64,000 nt of DNA from Muricoccus harenae. GTDB lineage: Bacteria; Pseudomonadota; Alphaproteobacteria; Acetobacterales; Acetobacteraceae. A program made the position numbers and the translations under genes. Below, in pieces: positions 52,542 through 63,982 of this stretch (the first letter of the stretch is position 1; every line of letters starts with the position of its first letter). The stretch covers positions 1-64,000 of the forward strand of contig NZ_WWDL01000006.1 in the NCBI RefSeq assembly GCF_009848505.1, written 5' to 3'. The notes under the pieces are model-generated. The model was not told where the DNA came from and made no database searches. It was given only the letters and a program-made list of their open reading frames with translations.

Positions 52542-52896
52542 CTATATATAAGGTGTCCGGGCGGCCTCAGGGGCGCCCGGGCGGGCTTCGGACGGGGCAG
52601 GGGGCAGCAACCTCGGCTCCGGCCATTTCCAAGGGCCCTAAAGCGCTTGACTCATGGGGTGAGGGGGGGTACGTGTCCGGCCCTCCACGAACCCCATCGG
52701 CAGCGCCACGGGTTCGAACGAGTTTGGACGACCATTCAGCGTCGCCGATGCCTCCGCCCCAGATTGAAGCCTAGCTTCGGTGGGCGGGCCAGGCCGGGGG
52801 CGGGAAGTAGCCCGCAGGGCCGCATATGCGGCTTGGCGGGCGCCTTCGCTTGGATGCGGATTGGTCAGCCACAGAGACGGGTCACGAAGGGGCGTC
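52542..52896 (+). promoter_or_regulatory. rpoC-rpsL gap with candidate promoter
   Basis: A 355-base gap with no gene. TTGACT at 52647 and TACGTG at 52670 are 17 bases apart and could be a sigma70 promoter for the str-S10 genes. CCGGGCG...CGCCCGG at about 52558-52582 is a stem right after rpoC and might be its terminator, without a U-run. Both calls rest on sequence resemblance only. Confidence 0.4.
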
Positions 52897-53268
52897 ATGC
52901 CGACGATCAACCAGCTTATCGCGCAGGGGCGCGAGCCGAAGCCGAGCCGCAACAAGGTGCCGGCCCTGCAGAGCTGCCCCCAGAAGCGCGGTGTCTGCAC
53001 ACGGGTTTACACCACCACGCCGAAGAAGCCGAACTCGGCTCTTCGTAAGGTCGCCAAGGTGCGCCTGACGAACGGCTACGAGGTGGTGAGCTACATCCCG
53101 GGTGAGGGGCACAACCTTCAGGAGCACTCGGTCGTCCTGATCCGCGGTGGCCGCGTGAAGGACCTTCCGGGCGTTCGCTACCACATTCTGCGCGGCGTGC
53201 TCGACACTCAGGGCATCGCCAAGCGTCGCCAGCGGCGTTCGCTGTACGGCGCCAAGCGGCCGAAGTGA
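52897..53268 (+). CDS. rpsL: 30S ribosomal protein S12
   Basis: Decoding-centre protein. It is 123 residues. The start ATG giving [15 protein letters not shown] is the universal start of the family. Lys43 ([11 protein letters not shown]) and Lys88 ([12 protein letters not shown]), the residues changed in streptomycin-resistant mutants, are wild type. Followed by rpsG after 11 bases. Confidence 0.98.
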   Translation: MPTINQLIAQGREPKPSRNKVPALQSCPQKRGVCTRVYTTTPKKPNSALRKVAKVRLTNGYEVVSYIPGEGHNLQEHSVVLIRGGRVKDLPGVRYHILRGVLDTQGIAKRRQRRSLYGAKRPK

Positions 53269-53279
53269 GGAACTGAGAG

Positions 53280-53756
53280 ATGTCGCGTCGCCATCGCGCA
53301 GAGAAGCGCGAAGTCCTGCCGGACCCGAAGTTTGGGGACGTCGTGCTCAGCCGTTTCATGAACGTGCTCATGTATGACGGCAAGAAGAGCACCGCCGAAG
53401 GGATCGTCTACGGCGCCATGGATACCCTGAAGCGTCGTGGCGGCCCGCAAGCCGACCCGCTGCGGGTGTTCCATGAAGCCATGGACAATGTGAAGCCGGC
53501 CGTTGAGGTGCGCTCTCGCCGGGTCGGCGGTGCCACCTACCAGGTGCCGGTCGAGGTTCGCCCGGAGCGTCGCCAGGCTCTGGCGATCCGCTGGCTTATC
53601 GAGTCCGCCCGCAAGCGCGGCGAGCATACGATGGAAGACCGCCTCTCTGCCGAGCTGATGGACGCGGCCAACAACCGCGGGTCCGCCGTCAAGAAGCGCG
53701 AAGATACGCACCGGATGGCAGAGGCCAACAAGGCCTTCAGCCATTATCGCTGGTAA
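53280..53756 (+). CDS. rpsG: 30S ribosomal protein S7
   Basis: Primary binder of the 16S 3' major domain, nucleating head assembly. It is 158 residues, normal for alphaproteobacteria. Landmarks are [19 protein letters not shown], the beta-hairpin that touches E-site tRNA ([20 protein letters not shown]), and the C-terminal [20 protein letters not shown]. The next gene is tuf, only 34 bases on; fusA, normally here, is absent. Confidence 0.98.
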   Translation: MSRRHRAEKREVLPDPKFGDVVLSRFMNVLMYDGKKSTAEGIVYGAMDTLKRRGGPQADPLRVFHEAMDNVKPAVEVRSRRVGGATYQVPVEVRPERRQALAIRWLIESARKRGEHTMEDRLSAELMDAANNRGSAVKKREDTHRMAEANKAFSHYRW

Positions 53757-53790
53757 CCCCTAGAAGACCCATCCGGGCAGAGGCACGACA

Positions 53791-54978
<1,188 letters not shown>

Positions 54979-54979
54979 G

Positions 54980-55294
54980 ATGGCCGGCGACGCCCAGAAT
55001 ATCCGGATCCGCCTCAAGGCGTTCGATCACCGCGTGCTGGATGGCAGCACGCGGGAGATCGTGAACACCGCGAAGCGGACCGGTGCTCGGGTGCGGGGTC
55101 CTATCCCGCTTCCGACCCACATCGAGCGGTTCACCGTGAACCGTTCCCCGCATGTCGATAAGAAGTCGCGCGAGCAGTTCGAGATCCGGACCCATCGCCG
55201 CCTTCTGGACATCGTCGACCCCACTCCGCAGACCGTGGACGCGCTGATGAAGCTCGACCTGGCCTCCGGTGTGGACGTCGAGATCAAGATCTGA
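54980..55294 (+). CDS. rpsJ: 30S ribosomal protein S10
   Basis: Head protein, also the NusE partner of NusG and NusB in antitermination. It is 104 residues. Landmarks are [34 protein letters not shown] (the rRNA-contacting loop) and the C-terminal strand [11 protein letters not shown]. The ATG is one base after tuf, so translation is coupled. Confidence 0.97.
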   Translation: MAGDAQNIRIRLKAFDHRVLDGSTREIVNTAKRTGARVRGPIPLPTHIERFTVNRSPHVDKKSREQFEIRTHRRLLDIVDPTPQTVDALMKLDLASGVDVEIKI

Positions 55295-55314
55295 GTCTGA
55301 GGGGCGCATACACC

Positions 55315-56001
55315 ATGGCCGCGAAAGATGGCCGCACTGGCCTGATCGCCCGGAAGCTGGGCATGTCCCGGCTCTTCAACGAGGACGGCTCCACCGTGCC
55401 GGTGACGCTGCTGCACGTGGATGACGTTCGCGTCGTGGCGGTGCGCTCCACCGACAAGGACGGGTACACGGCTGTCCAGCTCGGCGCAGGGCACGCCAAG
55501 CCAAAGAACGTTTCGAAGCCGAACCGCGCACACTTTGCCAAGTCTGGCGTTGAGGCGCCGGCAAAGGTGATCGAGTTCCGCACGGCTGACGATGCGGTGC
55601 TGGAGGCGGGCGCGAAGCTCTCCCCTGCGCACTTCGTGAAGGGCCAAAAGATCGACGTAACGGGGATCACGAAGGGCAAGGGGTTTGCCGGCGCGATGAA
55701 GCGCTGGAACTTCTCGGGCCTCGAGGCCTCTCACGGCGTGTCGATTAGCCACCGTTCCCACGGATCGACCGGTAACCGTCAGGATCCGGGCAAGGTCTTC
55801 AAGAACAAGAAGATGGCTGGCCATCTCGGCGTCGAGCGTGTCACCACCCAGAACCTGGAAGTGGCGGGCGTCGACATTGAGAAGGGTCTGCTTTTCGTGA
55901 AGGGCGCCGTTCCCGGTTCCGCGAATGGCTGGGTGATGGTGCGCGACGCCGTGAAGCGGAAGCGCCATGCCGACGCGCCGTATCCGACGGCGTCGGCTTG
56001 A
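55315..56001 (+). CDS. rplC: 50S ribosomal protein L3
   Basis: One of two proteins starting 50S assembly. It is 228 residues. Family features are [13 protein letters not shown], the long loop reaching the peptidyl-transferase centre ([20 protein letters not shown]-type text, here [18 protein letters not shown], where the Gln is commonly methylated), and the C-terminal [12 protein letters not shown]. Second gene of the S10 operon. Confidence 0.97.
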   Translation: MAAKDGRTGLIARKLGMSRLFNEDGSTVPVTLLHVDDVRVVAVRSTDKDGYTAVQLGAGHAKPKNVSKPNRAHFAKSGVEAPAKVIEFRTADDAVLEAGAKLSPAHFVKGQKIDVTGITKGKGFAGAMKRWNFSGLEASHGVSISHRSHGSTGNRQDPGKVFKNKKMAGHLGVERVTTQNLEVAGVDIEKGLLFVKGAVPGSANGWVMVRDAVKRKRHADAPYPTASA

Positions 56002-56011
56002 GGATCGGGTG

Positions 56012-56632
56012 ATGCAGGTGAAGGTCATCACGCTCGACAACGCCGAGGCCGGCGAGATCGAGCTCCCCTCCGAGGTGTTTGGCGCCGAGCCGCGCGCCGA
56101 CATCATGGCGCGGGTCGTGCACTGGCAGCTCGCGAAGCGCCGCGCCGGGACGCATAAGGTGAAGGGTCTAGGCGAGGTCTCCGGGACCACCAAGAAGCCC
56201 TACCGCCAGAAGGGCACGGGTAACGCCCGCCAGGGTTCGCTCCGCGCGCCGCAGTTCCGCGGCGGTGGTGCGGTCCACGGCCCGGTCGTGCGCAGCCACG
56301 AATACAGCCTGCCGAAGAAGGTCCGGAAGCTGGGCCTGATCAGCGCGCTGAGCGAGAAGGCCGCGACCGGCAAGCTGGTGGTGCTCGACGCCGCGGCGCC
56401 GGGTGAGGCCGCCAAGACGAAGACCCTCGCCGCCCAGGTCAAGGCCCTCGGATGGACCAGCGCGCTGGTGTTCGATGCCACCCCGGATGAGGGGCTGGTC
56501 CGCGCTGCGCGGAACCTGCCGAAGATCCAGGTGATGCCGACGGTCGGCGCCAATGTGTACGACATCGTCCGCCACGACGTGCTCGTGGTTACCCGGGCGG
56601 GTGTCGAGGCCCTGAAGGAGCGTCTGTCGTGA
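56012..56632 (+). CDS. rplD: 50S ribosomal protein L4
   Basis: Lines the exit tunnel with a long loop and represses the S10 operon in enteric bacteria. It is 206 residues. The tunnel loop is [20 protein letters not shown], then FRGGG; the globular part ends [16 protein letters not shown]. The start ATG is taken at [10 protein letters not shown]; earlier in-frame codons belong to another frame of rplC. Overlaps rplW by four bases. Confidence 0.97.
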   Translation: MQVKVITLDNAEAGEIELPSEVFGAEPRADIMARVVHWQLAKRRAGTHKVKGLGEVSGTTKKPYRQKGTGNARQGSLRAPQFRGGGAVHGPVVRSHEYSLPKKVRKLGLISALSEKAATGKLVVLDAAAPGEAAKTKTLAAQVKALGWTSALVFDATPDEGLVRAARNLPKIQVMPTVGANVYDIVRHDVLVVTRAGVEALKERLS

Positions 56633-56955
56633 GCGAGGCGCAGACCAAGAAGCCGGTCATCTCGCAGGAGCGGATGTACCAGATCGTCGTGGCCCCGGTT
56701 ATCACCGAGAAGGCGACCATCCTGAACGAGACCGGTCAGGTCACGTTCAAGGTGACGTTGGACGCGACGAAGCCTGAGATCAAGGCCGCCGTCGAGGGTC
56801 TCTTCGGCGTGAACGTCACCGCCGTGAACACGGTGGTGGTGAAGGGCAAGTCCAAGCGGTTCCGCGGCCGTCCTGGCCAGCGGTCCGATTGGAAGAAGGC
56901 GATCGTCAGCCTGGCCGAGGGCCAGAGCATCGATCTGACGACGGGGCTCGCGTAA
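56629..56955 (+). CDS. rplW: 50S ribosomal protein L23
   Basis: Sits at the tunnel exit and docks trigger factor and SRP. It is 108 residues and starts at GTG within a GTGA overlap with rplD. The core is [20 protein letters not shown], then [20 protein letters not shown]; the N-terminal 12 residues are an extension. The C-terminus ([18 protein letters not shown]) is complete. Confidence 0.96.
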   Translation: MSEAQTKKPVISQERMYQIVVAPVITEKATILNETGQVTFKVTLDATKPEIKAAVEGLFGVNVTAVNTVVVKGKSKRFRGRPGQRSDWKKAIVSLAEGQSIDLTTGLA

Positions 56956-56958
56956 GCC

Positions 56959-57795
56959 ATGGCGCTGAAGCATTTTAATCCGGTCACCCCTAGCCTCCGC
57001 GGGACTGTCCTCGTTGACAAGTCCGAGCTGTGGAAGGGCAAGCCGGTCAAGCAGCTGACGGAGGGCAAGAGCCACTCCGGCGGCCGCAACAATCATGGCC
57101 GCACGACGGTCCGGTTCCGGGGCGGTGGACACAAGCAGTCCTACCGCTATGTCGACTTCAAGCGCCGCACGAAGTTCAACGTGCCCGCGACGGTCGAGCG
57201 GCTGGAATACGACCCGAACCGTACCGCCTGGATCGCGCTCCTGAAGTACGAAGATGGTGAGCTGTCCTACATTATCGCGCCGCAGCGCTTGAAGGCGGGC
57301 GACACGGTGATTGCGGGCGACCGCGTAGACATCAAGCCGGGCAACGCGATGCCATTGGCCTCCATCCCCGTGGGCACAATCGTGCACGCGCTGGAGATGA
57401 AGCCGGGCGCCGGTGCGAAGATTGCCCGTTCGGCTGGCACCTACTGCCAGCTGGTCGGCAAGGACGCGGGCTACGCCCAGGTCAAGCTGATGTCTGGCGA
57501 GGTGCGGCTTCTCCGTGCCGAGTGCCTGGCATCCATCGGCGCGGTGTCCAACCCGGACAACTCCAATCAGCAGCTCGGCAAGGCTGGGCGCAGGCGCTGG
57601 ATGGGCTTCCGTCCGCATAACCGCGGTGTCGTCATGAACCCGGTCGATCACCCGCATGGTGGTGGTGAGGGCCGGACCTCGGGCGGTCGCCATCCGGTCA
57701 CGCCGTGGGGCAAGCCGACCAAGGGTTACAAGACCCGCACCAACAAGCGCACGGATCGTCTCATCGTCCGTCGGCGCACCGCGAAGAAGGGCTGA
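56959..57795 (+). CDS. rplB: 50S ribosomal protein L2
   Basis: Needed for subunit joining and peptidyl-transferase organisation. It is 278 residues. The conserved His loop ([13 protein letters not shown]) near residue 225-235, and [20 protein letters not shown]-type N-terminal text (here [20 protein letters not shown]) are present, with a basic C-terminus. Three bases from rplW. Confidence 0.98.
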   Translation: MALKHFNPVTPSLRGTVLVDKSELWKGKPVKQLTEGKSHSGGRNNHGRTTVRFRGGGHKQSYRYVDFKRRTKFNVPATVERLEYDPNRTAWIALLKYEDGELSYIIAPQRLKAGDTVIAGDRVDIKPGNAMPLASIPVGTIVHALEMKPGAGAKIARSAGTYCQLVGKDAGYAQVKLMSGEVRLLRAECLASIGAVSNPDNSNQQLGKAGRRRWMGFRPHNRGVVMNPVDHPHGGGEGRTSGGRHPVTPWGKPTKGYKTRTNKRTDRLIVRRRTAKKG

Positions 57796-57800
57796 CCGCG

Positions 57801-58079
57801 ATGTCGCGCAGCGTATGGAAGGGGCCGTTCGTCGACGGCTACCTGCTGAACAAGGCGGAGACGGCGCGGAACTCCGGCCGGAACGAGGTCATCAAGATCT
57901 GGTCCCGCCGCAGCACGATCCTGCCGCAGTTCGTCGGGCTGGTCTTCGGTGTCTACAACGGCAAGAAGTTCATCCCCGTCCAAGTGTCCGAGAACATGGT
58001 GGGTCACAAGTTCGGCGAGTTCTCGCCGACGCGTACCTTCACCGGCCACTCGTCGGACAAGAAGGCGAAGCGGGGCTGA
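57801..58079 (+). CDS. rpsS: 30S ribosomal protein S19
   Basis: Head protein close to the A-site and intersubunit bridge. It is 92 residues with the invariant opening [15 protein letters not shown] and the [19 protein letters not shown] block. Normal length; five bases after rplB. Confidence 0.97.
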   Translation: MSRSVWKGPFVDGYLLNKAETARNSGRNEVIKIWSRRSTILPQFVGLVFGVYNGKKFIPVQVSENMVGHKFGEFSPTRTFTGHSSDKKAKRG

Positions 58080-58083
58080 TCCG

Positions 58084-58482
58084 ATGAGCAAGCCGAAGCA
58101 CGAGCGGAGCCTCGCCGAGACCGAGGCGCAGGCCGTGACGCGGAATATCCGCGTCTCGCCGCGCAAGCTGAACCTGGCCGCCGGCCTCATCCGTGGGCGC
58201 GCCGCCTCGGATGCCGTTGCCGTGCTGACCTTCAGCAAGCGTCGTATTTCCGACACGGTGAAGAAGACGCTCGAGAGCGCCATCGCCAACGCCGAGAACA
58301 ATCACAGCCTCGATGTCGACAAGCTAGTGGTTGCGCGCGTGGAAGTGGGCCGTTCGATTGTCATGAAGCGCTTCCAGGCGCGCGGCCGCGGCAAGGCCGC
58401 CCGCGTCGAGAAGTGGTTCAGCCACCTGAAGATCGTCGTCGCCGAGCAGCAGCCGGCGCCGGTGGCCGAGGAGGCCGCGTAA
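58084..58482 (+). CDS. rplV: 50S ribosomal protein L22
   Basis: Contacts all 23S domains and lines the tunnel with a hairpin. It is 132 residues. Family text is [19 protein letters not shown] and [18 protein letters not shown]; the tunnel hairpin is [20 protein letters not shown]. An Ala/Pro-rich C-terminal extension of about 15 residues is typical of this lineage. Confidence 0.97.
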   Translation: MSKPKHERSLAETEAQAVTRNIRVSPRKLNLAAGLIRGRAASDAVAVLTFSKRRISDTVKKTLESAIANAENNHSLDVDKLVVARVEVGRSIVMKRFQARGRGKAARVEKWFSHLKIVVAEQQPAPVAEEAA

Positions 58483-58483
58483 G

Positions 58484-59164
58484 ATGGGTCATAAAGTCAA
58501 TCCGATCGGGCTCCGGCTCGGCATCAATCGCACTTGGGACAGCCGCTGGTATGCCGGCGACGCCGACTATGCCGGCCTGCTCCATGACGACCTGAAGCTG
58601 CGCAAGACGCTGCGCGATCGCCTCAAGGGCGCCGGCGTGGCCAAGGTCGTGATCGAGCGTCCGGCCAAGAAGCCCCGCGTGACGATCCATGCCGCCCGCC
58701 CGGGCGTCGTGATCGGCAAGAAGGGCGCCGACATCGAGGTGCTGCGCAAGGACCTGGCCAAGATGGCCGGTGCCGAGGTGGCGCTGAACATCGTCGAGAT
58801 CCGCAAGCCGGAGCTGGATGCCACGCTGGTGGCTGAGAGCATCGCGCAGCAGCTGGAGCGCCGCGTGGCTTTCCGTCGCGCCATGAAGCGCGCCGTGCAG
58901 TCCGCGATGCGGCTCGGCGCCGGCGGCATCCGTATCAACTGCGGTGGTCGCCTGGGCGGCGCGGAGATTGCGCGCATGGAGTGGTACCGCGAGGGCCGCG
59001 TGCCCCTGCACACGCTCCGTGCCGATATCGACTTCGGTGTGGCGACCGCGAAGACCACCTATGGCACCTGTGGTGTGAAGGTATGGATCTTCAAGGGCGA
59101 GGTTATGGCGCACGACCCGATGGCGCAGGACAAGCGCGCCGCCGAGCAGGCGCCGCAGCGCTGA
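58484..59164 (+). CDS. rpsC: 30S ribosomal protein S3
   Basis: Part of the mRNA entry channel and helicase. It is 226 residues. The KH domain has [18 protein letters not shown] (GxxG as GKKG); the C-terminal domain has [20 protein letters not shown] and the basic mRNA-contacting [14 protein letters not shown]. One base after rplV. Confidence 0.98.
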   Translation: MGHKVNPIGLRLGINRTWDSRWYAGDADYAGLLHDDLKLRKTLRDRLKGAGVAKVVIERPAKKPRVTIHAARPGVVIGKKGADIEVLRKDLAKMAGAEVALNIVEIRKPELDATLVAESIAQQLERRVAFRRAMKRAVQSAMRLGAGGIRINCGGRLGGAEIARMEWYREGRVPLHTLRADIDFGVATAKTTYGTCGVKVWIFKGEVMAHDPMAQDKRAAEQAPQR

Positions 59165-59188
59165 GCGACGGGCTGAGGAACACGTAAC

Positions 59189-59611
59189 ATGTTGTCGCCG
59201 AAGCGCACGACGTATCGTAAGGCCCACAAGGGCCGCATCAAGGGGCTGGCCAAGGGCGGTTTCACCCTGTCCTTCGGCGGCTACGGCCTGAAGGCGCTGG
59301 AGCCGGAGCGGGTGACCGCCCGGCAGATCGAGGCGGCTCGCCGCGCGATCACCCGCGCCATGAAGCGCCAGGGGCGCGTGTGGATCCGGATCTTTCCGGA
59401 CCTGCCCGTGTCCACGAAGCCCGCGGAAGTCCGCATGGGTTCGGGCAAGGGCGCGCCCGAGTACTGGGTGGCTCGGATCAAGCCGGGTCGCATCATGTTC
59501 GAGATCGACGGCGTGAGCCAGGAGACGGCGCGTGAGGCGCTGGCCCTCGGTGCCGCCAAGCTGCCGATCAAGACGAAGGTCGTGGCCCGTTTGGGCGCGG
59601 CGGAGGCCTGA
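59189..59611 (+). CDS. rplP: 50S ribosomal protein L16
   Basis: Positions A-site tRNA near the peptidyl-transferase centre. It is 140 residues. It opens [19 protein letters not shown] and has [20 protein letters not shown], then [13 protein letters not shown], the conserved centre carrying the hydroxylated Arg of E. coli. Normal length. Confidence 0.98.
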   Translation: MLSPKRTTYRKAHKGRIKGLAKGGFTLSFGGYGLKALEPERVTARQIEAARRAITRAMKRQGRVWIRIFPDLPVSTKPAEVRMGSGKGAPEYWVARIKPGRIMFEIDGVSQETAREALALGAAKLPIKTKVVARLGAAEA

Positions 59612-59616
59612 AGGCG

Positions 59617-59823
59617 ATGACGAAGATCGCGGATGTCCGCGGCAAGACCCCGGACGAGCTGAAGACCATGCTGCTCGACCTGCGGAAGGAGCAGTTCAAC
59701 CTGCGCTTTCAGCGGGCTACCGGTCAGCTTGAGGCGGTTGGGCGTATCCGGGCTGTGCGCCGGGACATCGCCCGTGTTAAGACGGTGCTGGGCCAGCAGG
59801 CCCGCGCTTCCCAGAAGTCCTGA
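59617..59823 (+). CDS. rpmC: 50S ribosomal protein L29
   Basis: Small two-helix protein at the tunnel exit. It is 68 residues with the family core [20 protein letters not shown], then [20 protein letters not shown]. Five bases after rplP. Confidence 0.95.
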   Translation: MTKIADVRGKTPDELKTMLLDLRKEQFNLRFQRATGQLEAVGRIRAVRRDIARVKTVLGQQARASQKS

Positions 59824-59841
59824 GAGAGGAGACCGCGGCAG

Positions 59842-60159
59842 ATGCCGAAGCGAGTCCTCACCGGGCGGGTTACGAGCGACAAGCAGGACAAGACCGTCAC
59901 GGTCTTGGTCGAGCGTCGCGTGATGCACCCGCTCTACAAGAAGTTCATCCGGCGTTCGAAGAAGTACGCTGCGCATGACGAGACGAACCTGTGCCGCGAA
60001 GGCGACACGGTGGCGATCGAGGAGTGCCGGCCGATCTCCAAGCGCAAGTCCTGGTTGGTGGTTCAGCGCAACGGCGATGCCGTGGCGCGTCCGGCCGCCT
60101 ATGAGTTGCTCGAGAATATCGAGTTGCCCGAGGACAAGTCGGCCGAGGTGACGGCATGA
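59842..60159 (+). CDS. rpsQ: 30S ribosomal protein S17
   Basis: Primary 16S binder of the 5' domain. The 105 residues exceed E. coli's 84 because of a C-terminal extension after the core ([18 protein letters not shown]-type text, here [18 protein letters not shown]). The core start [20 protein letters not shown] is typical. It overlaps rplN by four bases. Confidence 0.96.
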   Translation: MPKRVLTGRVTSDKQDKTVTVLVERRVMHPLYKKFIRRSKKYAAHDETNLCREGDTVAIEECRPISKRKSWLVVQRNGDAVARPAAYELLENIELPEDKSAEVTA

Positions 60160-60524
60160 TCCAGGTCGAATCCAACCTCGACGTGGCCGATAATTCCGGC
60201 GCGCGCCGGGTCCAGTGCATCAAGGTGCTGGGCGGCTCGAAGCGGAAAACCGCCTCGGTGGGCGACATCATCGTCGTCTCCATCAAGGACGCCATCCCCC
60301 GCGCCAAGGTGAAGAAGGGTGAAGTGCACCGCGCCGTGATCGTGCGCACCGCTTACCCGGTTCGCCGGGTGGACGGCACTGCCATCCGCTTCGACAACAA
60401 CGCGGCCGTGCTGATCAACAAGCAGAACGAGCCGATCGGAACCCGTATCTTCGGTCCGGTTGTGCGTGAGCTGCGCGCCCGGCGCTACATGAAGATCATC
60501 TCCCTGGCTCCGGAGGTGCTGTGA
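60156..60524 (+). CDS. rplN: 50S ribosomal protein L14
   Basis: Forms an intersubunit bridge and binds the silencing factor RsfS. It is 122 residues with [40 protein letters not shown] and the ending [19 protein letters not shown]. The start overlaps the rpsQ stop. Confidence 0.98.
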   Translation: MIQVESNLDVADNSGARRVQCIKVLGGSKRKTASVGDIIVVSIKDAIPRAKVKKGEVHRAVIVRTAYPVRRVDGTAIRFDNNAAVLINKQNEPIGTRIFGPVVRELRARRYMKIISLAPEVL

Positions 60525-60838
60525 TGGCTGCGAAGATCCGTAAGGGCGATCGCGTTCAGGTCCTGACCGGCAAGGACAAGGGCAAGCGCGGCGAGGTTCT
60601 GAAGATCGTGACCGAGACCGGTCGCGCTGTCGTTCAGGGCATCAACATGGTCAAGCGCCATGCGAAGCCGCAGGGCATGAACCAGCCGGGTGGCATCCAG
60701 GAGAAGGAGGCGTCGATCGACCTCTCCAACCTGGCGCTGATCGATCCGAAGAGCGACAAGCCGACCCGCGTGGGCTTCCGCATGGACGGCGACAAGAAGG
60801 TCCGGGTGGCGAAGGCCTCCGGCGAGGTGATCGCATGA
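60524..60838 (+). CDS. rplX: 50S ribosomal protein L24
   Basis: Assembly initiator near the tunnel exit. It is 104 residues with a KOW motif ([20 protein letters not shown]) and the family's GVNMVKRH-like [11 protein letters not shown] and [11 protein letters not shown] segments. Its ATG overlaps the rplN TGA by one base and its end overlaps rplE by four. Confidence 0.97.
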   Translation: MAAKIRKGDRVQVLTGKDKGKRGEVLKIVTETGRAVVQGINMVKRHAKPQGMNQPGGIQEKEASIDLSNLALIDPKSDKPTRVGFRMDGDKKVRVAKASGEVIA

Positions 60839-61422
60839 GCGACACGCAGGAGAAGGTCGCGGGCGCGAACGTTGCTGCTGAGCAGCCCCGGCTGCAGCAG
60901 GAGTACTTCGCGAGCATCCGCAAGGCCCTGATGGACGAGTTCGGCTATAAGAACCCCATGGAGGTTCCGAAGCTGGAGAAGATCGTCATCAACATGGGCG
61001 TGGGTGAGGCCGCGGGCGACCAGAAGAAGCTGGACGCCGCCGTCGCTGAGCTGACCGTCATCGCCGGCCAGAAGCCGGTGAAGACCAAGGCGAAGAAGGC
61101 GATCGCGGGCTTCAAGATCCGCGAGGGCCAGGCCATCGGCACGAAGGTGACGCTGCGGCGCGCCCGGATGTACGAGTTCCTGGACCGCCTTGTCACGATC
61201 GCGCTGCCGCGCGTTCGCGACTTCCGTGGTGTTTCGGGTAAGGGCTTCGACGGCCGTGGCAACTACGCCATGGGACTGAAGGAGCAGATCATCTTCCCCG
61301 AGATCGCCTACGACAAGGTGGACGCGATCCGCGGTATGGACATCGTCTTCGTCACGACGGCGAAGACGGACAAGGAAGCGAAGGCCCTGCTCAAGGGCTT
61401 CCAGCTTCCCTTCGTCAACTGA
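60835..61422 (+). CDS. rplE: 50S ribosomal protein L5
   Basis: Binds 5S rRNA in the central protuberance. It is 195 residues, with about 15 extra at the N-terminus compared with E. coli. Core text is [20 protein letters not shown], then [20 protein letters not shown] and the closing [21 protein letters not shown] composite hairpin follows it at 61433-61463. Confidence 0.97.
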   Translation: MSDTQEKVAGANVAAEQPRLQQEYFASIRKALMDEFGYKNPMEVPKLEKIVINMGVGEAAGDQKKLDAAVAELTVIAGQKPVKTKAKKAIAGFKIREGQAIGTKVTLRRARMYEFLDRLVTIALPRVRDFRGVSGKGFDGRGNYAMGLKEQIIFPEIAYDKVDAIRGMDIVFVTTAKTDKEAKALLKGFQLPFVN

Positions 61423-61432
61423 TCTTGGAAAA

Positions 61433-61463
61433 CCGCCCGGCCCAGCCACTGAGCTGGGGGCGG
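61433..61463 (+). promoter_or_regulatory. rplE-rpsN intercistronic hairpin
   Basis: CCGCCC/GGGCGG enclosing CCAGC/GCTGG with a three-base bulge. It occupies most of the 66-base gap, the longest within this operon. Possibly a stability element or a feedback-protein target; the S8 site of E. coli is nearby in gene order but no consensus was checked. Confidence 0.4.
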
Positions 61464-61488
61464 GCAGGTTCCGGAGGATACTGATCGA

Positions 61489-61794
61489 ATGGCTAAGACT
61501 TCGTCAGTCGAGAAGAATAAGCACCGCATTCATCTCTCCAAGGCGCACGCCGCGAAGCGCGCTGCCCTGAAGAAGGTGGTGATGGATCGCGAACTGCCGG
61601 TTGAGGACCGCTTCGAGGCGACGATCAAGCTGGCGCAGCTGCCGCGCAACGGTGCGAAGAACCGCATTCGCCTGCGCTGTGAGCTGACCGGTCGTCCCCG
61701 CGGTAATTACCGTAAGTTCAAGTTGAGCCGGAACATGCTCCGGGAGCTGGCCTCGAATGGCCAGATCCCGGGTCTCGTCAAGGCCTCCTGGTAA
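61489..61794 (+). CDS. rpsN: 30S ribosomal protein S14 (zinc-free type)
   Basis: Head protein of the long, zinc-free form: 101 residues and no CxxC pairs. Core text is [20 protein letters not shown] and [20 protein letters not shown], ending [12 protein letters not shown]. Normal for alphaproteobacteria. Confidence 0.97.
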   Translation: MAKTSSVEKNKHRIHLSKAHAAKRAALKKVVMDRELPVEDRFEATIKLAQLPRNGAKNRIRLRCELTGRPRGNYRKFKLSRNMLRELASNGQIPGLVKASW

Positions 61795-61806
61795 GGTAAG
61801 GGGCCA

Positions 61807-62205
61807 ATGCAGCTCTCCGATCCGCTGGGTGACATGCTCACCCGCATCCGCAACGGCCAACGCGCTCGTCAGGCGCGTGTCGTTTCCCCCGCATCCCGGC
61901 TCCGCTCGGACGTCCTCGACGTTCTGAAGCGCGAGGGCTACATCCGTGCCTGGCGCGCGGAGGAGCTCCGGCCCGGCATCAAGGTGCTCGACATCGAGCT
62001 CAAATATGCCGAGGGCGAGCCCGCCATTAAGGAGATCACCCGCGTGTCCAAGCCGGGCCGGCGGGTCTACTCCAAGATCAAGGAGCTGCCGAAGTTCTAT
62101 AACGGGCTCGGCATCTCCATCCTCTCCACGCCTCGCGGCGTGATGAGCGACCTCGAGGCCCGCGCCGCCAATGTCGGCGGCGAGGTCCTCTGCCGCGTGT
62201 TCTGA
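61807..62205 (+). CDS. rpsH: 30S ribosomal protein S8
   Basis: Central-domain binder and, in enteric bacteria, repressor of the spc operon. It is 132 residues with [40 protein letters not shown] and [18 protein letters not shown]. Normal length and position between rpsN and rplF. Confidence 0.97.
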   Translation: MQLSDPLGDMLTRIRNGQRARQARVVSPASRLRSDVLDVLKREGYIRAWRAEELRPGIKVLDIELKYAEGEPAIKEITRVSKPGRRVYSKIKELPKFYNGLGISILSTPRGVMSDLEARAANVGGEVLCRVF

Positions 62206-62219
62206 CGGAGGGCAGGGGA

Positions 62220-62753
62220 ATGTCTCGCGTAGGCAAATATCCGGTGAAGGTGCCGTCCGGCGTCACCCTCACCATCCAGGACAACGCCGTCGTGGCGAAG
62301 GGCAAGCTCGGTGAGCTGCGCCTTCCGCTGACGGACAAGGTTGATGTCACGATCGGCGACGGCGAGGTTGCCGTGGCTCCGCGTGGTGACGACCGCGCCG
62401 CCCGCACGATGTGGGGAACCACGCGTTCCCTGATCAACGGGATGGTGGTGGGCGTCTCCACGGGCTTCTCGAAGTCCATGGAGATCACCGGTACCGGTTA
62501 CCGCGCGGCGGTGCAGGGGAAGGAGCTGGTGCTCAACCTCGGCTACAGCCACGAGATCCGTTACGCGATCCCGGAGGGCATCAAGATCACGACCGAGCGT
62601 CCCACGGCCATCAAGGTCGAGGGTGCTGACAAGCAGCGCGTCGGCCAGGTCGCGGCGGAGATCCGGGCGTATCGTGGTCCTGAGCCCTATAAGGGCAAGG
62701 GCATCAAGTACGACAACGAGACCATCCTCCGGAAGGAGGGTAAGAAGAAGTAA
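62220..62753 (+). CDS. rplF: 50S ribosomal protein L6
   Basis: Near the factor-binding site. It is 177 residues, two related domains. Text includes [20 protein letters not shown], the [20 protein letters not shown] of the second domain and the end [21 protein letters not shown] overlap with rplR. Confidence 0.98.
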   Translation: MSRVGKYPVKVPSGVTLTIQDNAVVAKGKLGELRLPLTDKVDVTIGDGEVAVAPRGDDRAARTMWGTTRSLINGMVVGVSTGFSKSMEITGTGYRAAVQGKELVLNLGYSHEIRYAIPEGIKITTERPTAIKVEGADKQRVGQVAAEIRAYRGPEPYKGKGIKYDNETILRKEGKKK

Positions 62754-63115
62754 TGGCCAGCAAGCTCGCACTGACGCAGCGCCGCCGTTCGCGCACGCGC
62801 TACCAGATCAAGCTGAAGGGCGGCGGGCGCGTGCGCCTGTCCGTCCATCGCTCGGGCCGGCACATCTACGCCCAGATCATCGACGACAAGGCGGGCCGCA
62901 CGCTCGCCGCGGCGTCGACCCTGGAGAAGGCCGTGCGCGAGGCCGGCAAGACCGGCGCCGACCTCGATGCGGCGACGACCATCGGCAAGCTGGTGGCCGA
63001 GCGTGCGCTCGCGGCCGGCGTGACCGAGGTGGTCTTCGACCGCGGTCCCTATCTCTACCATGGCCGGGTCAAGGCCCTGGCGGACGGCGCCCGCGAGGGC
63101 GGGCTGTCGTTCTGA
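62753..63115 (+). CDS. rplR: 50S ribosomal protein L18
   Basis: Binds 5S rRNA with L5. It is 120 residues with the Arg-rich N-terminus [20 protein letters not shown], the core [20 protein letters not shown] and the end [20 protein letters not shown]. The ATG overlaps the rplF stop. Confidence 0.97.
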   Translation: MASKLALTQRRRSRTRYQIKLKGGGRVRLSVHRSGRHIYAQIIDDKAGRTLAAASTLEKAVREAGKTGADLDAATTIGKLVAERALAAGVTEVVFDRGPYLYHGRVKALADGAREGGLSF

Positions 63116-63126
63116 GGAGCTGAGGA

Positions 63127-63798
63127 ATGGCATACGCACCGCGTTCCAACGCGCCGCGTCCGGGTGGTGAGGGTGGCGGCGACGCCGACCGCCGCCGCGG
63201 CCGCGGCCGGCGTGACGACAACCGCGATAACCGTGGCGGTGATCGCGAGAACGACGAGTTCAAGGACAAGCTCGTCACCATCAACCGCGTCGCCAAGGTG
63301 GTGAAGGGTGGCCGTCGCTTCTCCTTCGCCGCACTGGTCGTCGTGGGCGATGAGAAGGGTCGGGTGGGCTGGGGCGCCGGCAAGGCGCGCGAGGTCCCGG
63401 AGGCGATCCGCAAGGCGACGGAGCGGGCCAAGCGCGGCCTGATCCGCGTGCCGATGCGCGAGGGTCGTACCCTGCATCACGACGTGATCGGCGAATTCGG
63501 CGCCGGCCGTGTGATTCTCCGTGCGGCTCCGGCCGGTACGGGCATCATTGCGGGCGGCCCGATGCGCGCCGTGTTCGAGGTGCTGGGCATGGGCGATGTC
63601 GTTGCCAAGTGCACCGGCACGACGAACCCGCACAACATGGTCAAGGCGACCTTCGCCGGCCTGGCCCGTTGCTCGAGCCCCCGGGCCGTGGCCGCGCGTC
63701 GTGGCAAGAAGGTGGCTGACCTCCTGCCGAGCCCGCGTGGTGGCGACGCTGCCAACGCGTCCGGCACGGCTTCGGCCACGGAGGCGGCCAATGTCTGA
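63127..63798 (+). CDS. rpsE: 30S ribosomal protein S5
   Basis: Decoding fidelity and mRNA channel. It is 223 residues against 166 in E. coli, owing to an Arg/Asp/Gly-rich N-terminal extension of about 45 residues and an Ala/Ser-rich tail. Core text is [37 protein letters not shown] and [14 protein letters not shown]. It overlaps rpmD by eight bases. Confidence 0.97.
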   Translation: MAYAPRSNAPRPGGEGGGDADRRRGRGRRDDNRDNRGGDRENDEFKDKLVTINRVAKVVKGGRRFSFAALVVVGDEKGRVGWGAGKAREVPEAIRKATERAKRGLIRVPMREGRTLHHDVIGEFGAGRVILRAAPAGTGIIAGGPMRAVFEVLGMGDVVAKCTGTTNPHNMVKATFAGLARCSSPRAVAARRGKKVADLLPSPRGGDAANASGTASATEAANV

Positions 63799-63979
63799 GT
63801 CCGTCAAGAAGACCGTGAAGGTGACCCAGACCGGGTCGCCGATCGGCCGCAAGCCCGGCCAGCGCGAGACGCTGATCGGCCTGGGCCTGAACAAGATGCA
63901 CCGGTCGCGCGAGCTTGAGGATACCCCTGCCGTGCAGGGCATGATTCGCAAGGTCGCGCACCTGGTGAAGGTGGGCTGA
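63791..63979 (+). CDS. rpmD: 50S ribosomal protein L30
   Basis: Small 50S protein, 62 residues. The core is [38 protein letters not shown] and [14 protein letters not shown]. The start overlaps rpsE; good match to the family length. Confidence 0.96.
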   Translation: MSESVKKTVKVTQTGSPIGRKPGQRETLIGLGLNKMHRSRELEDTPAVQGMIRKVAHLVKVG

Positions 63980-63982
63980 ACC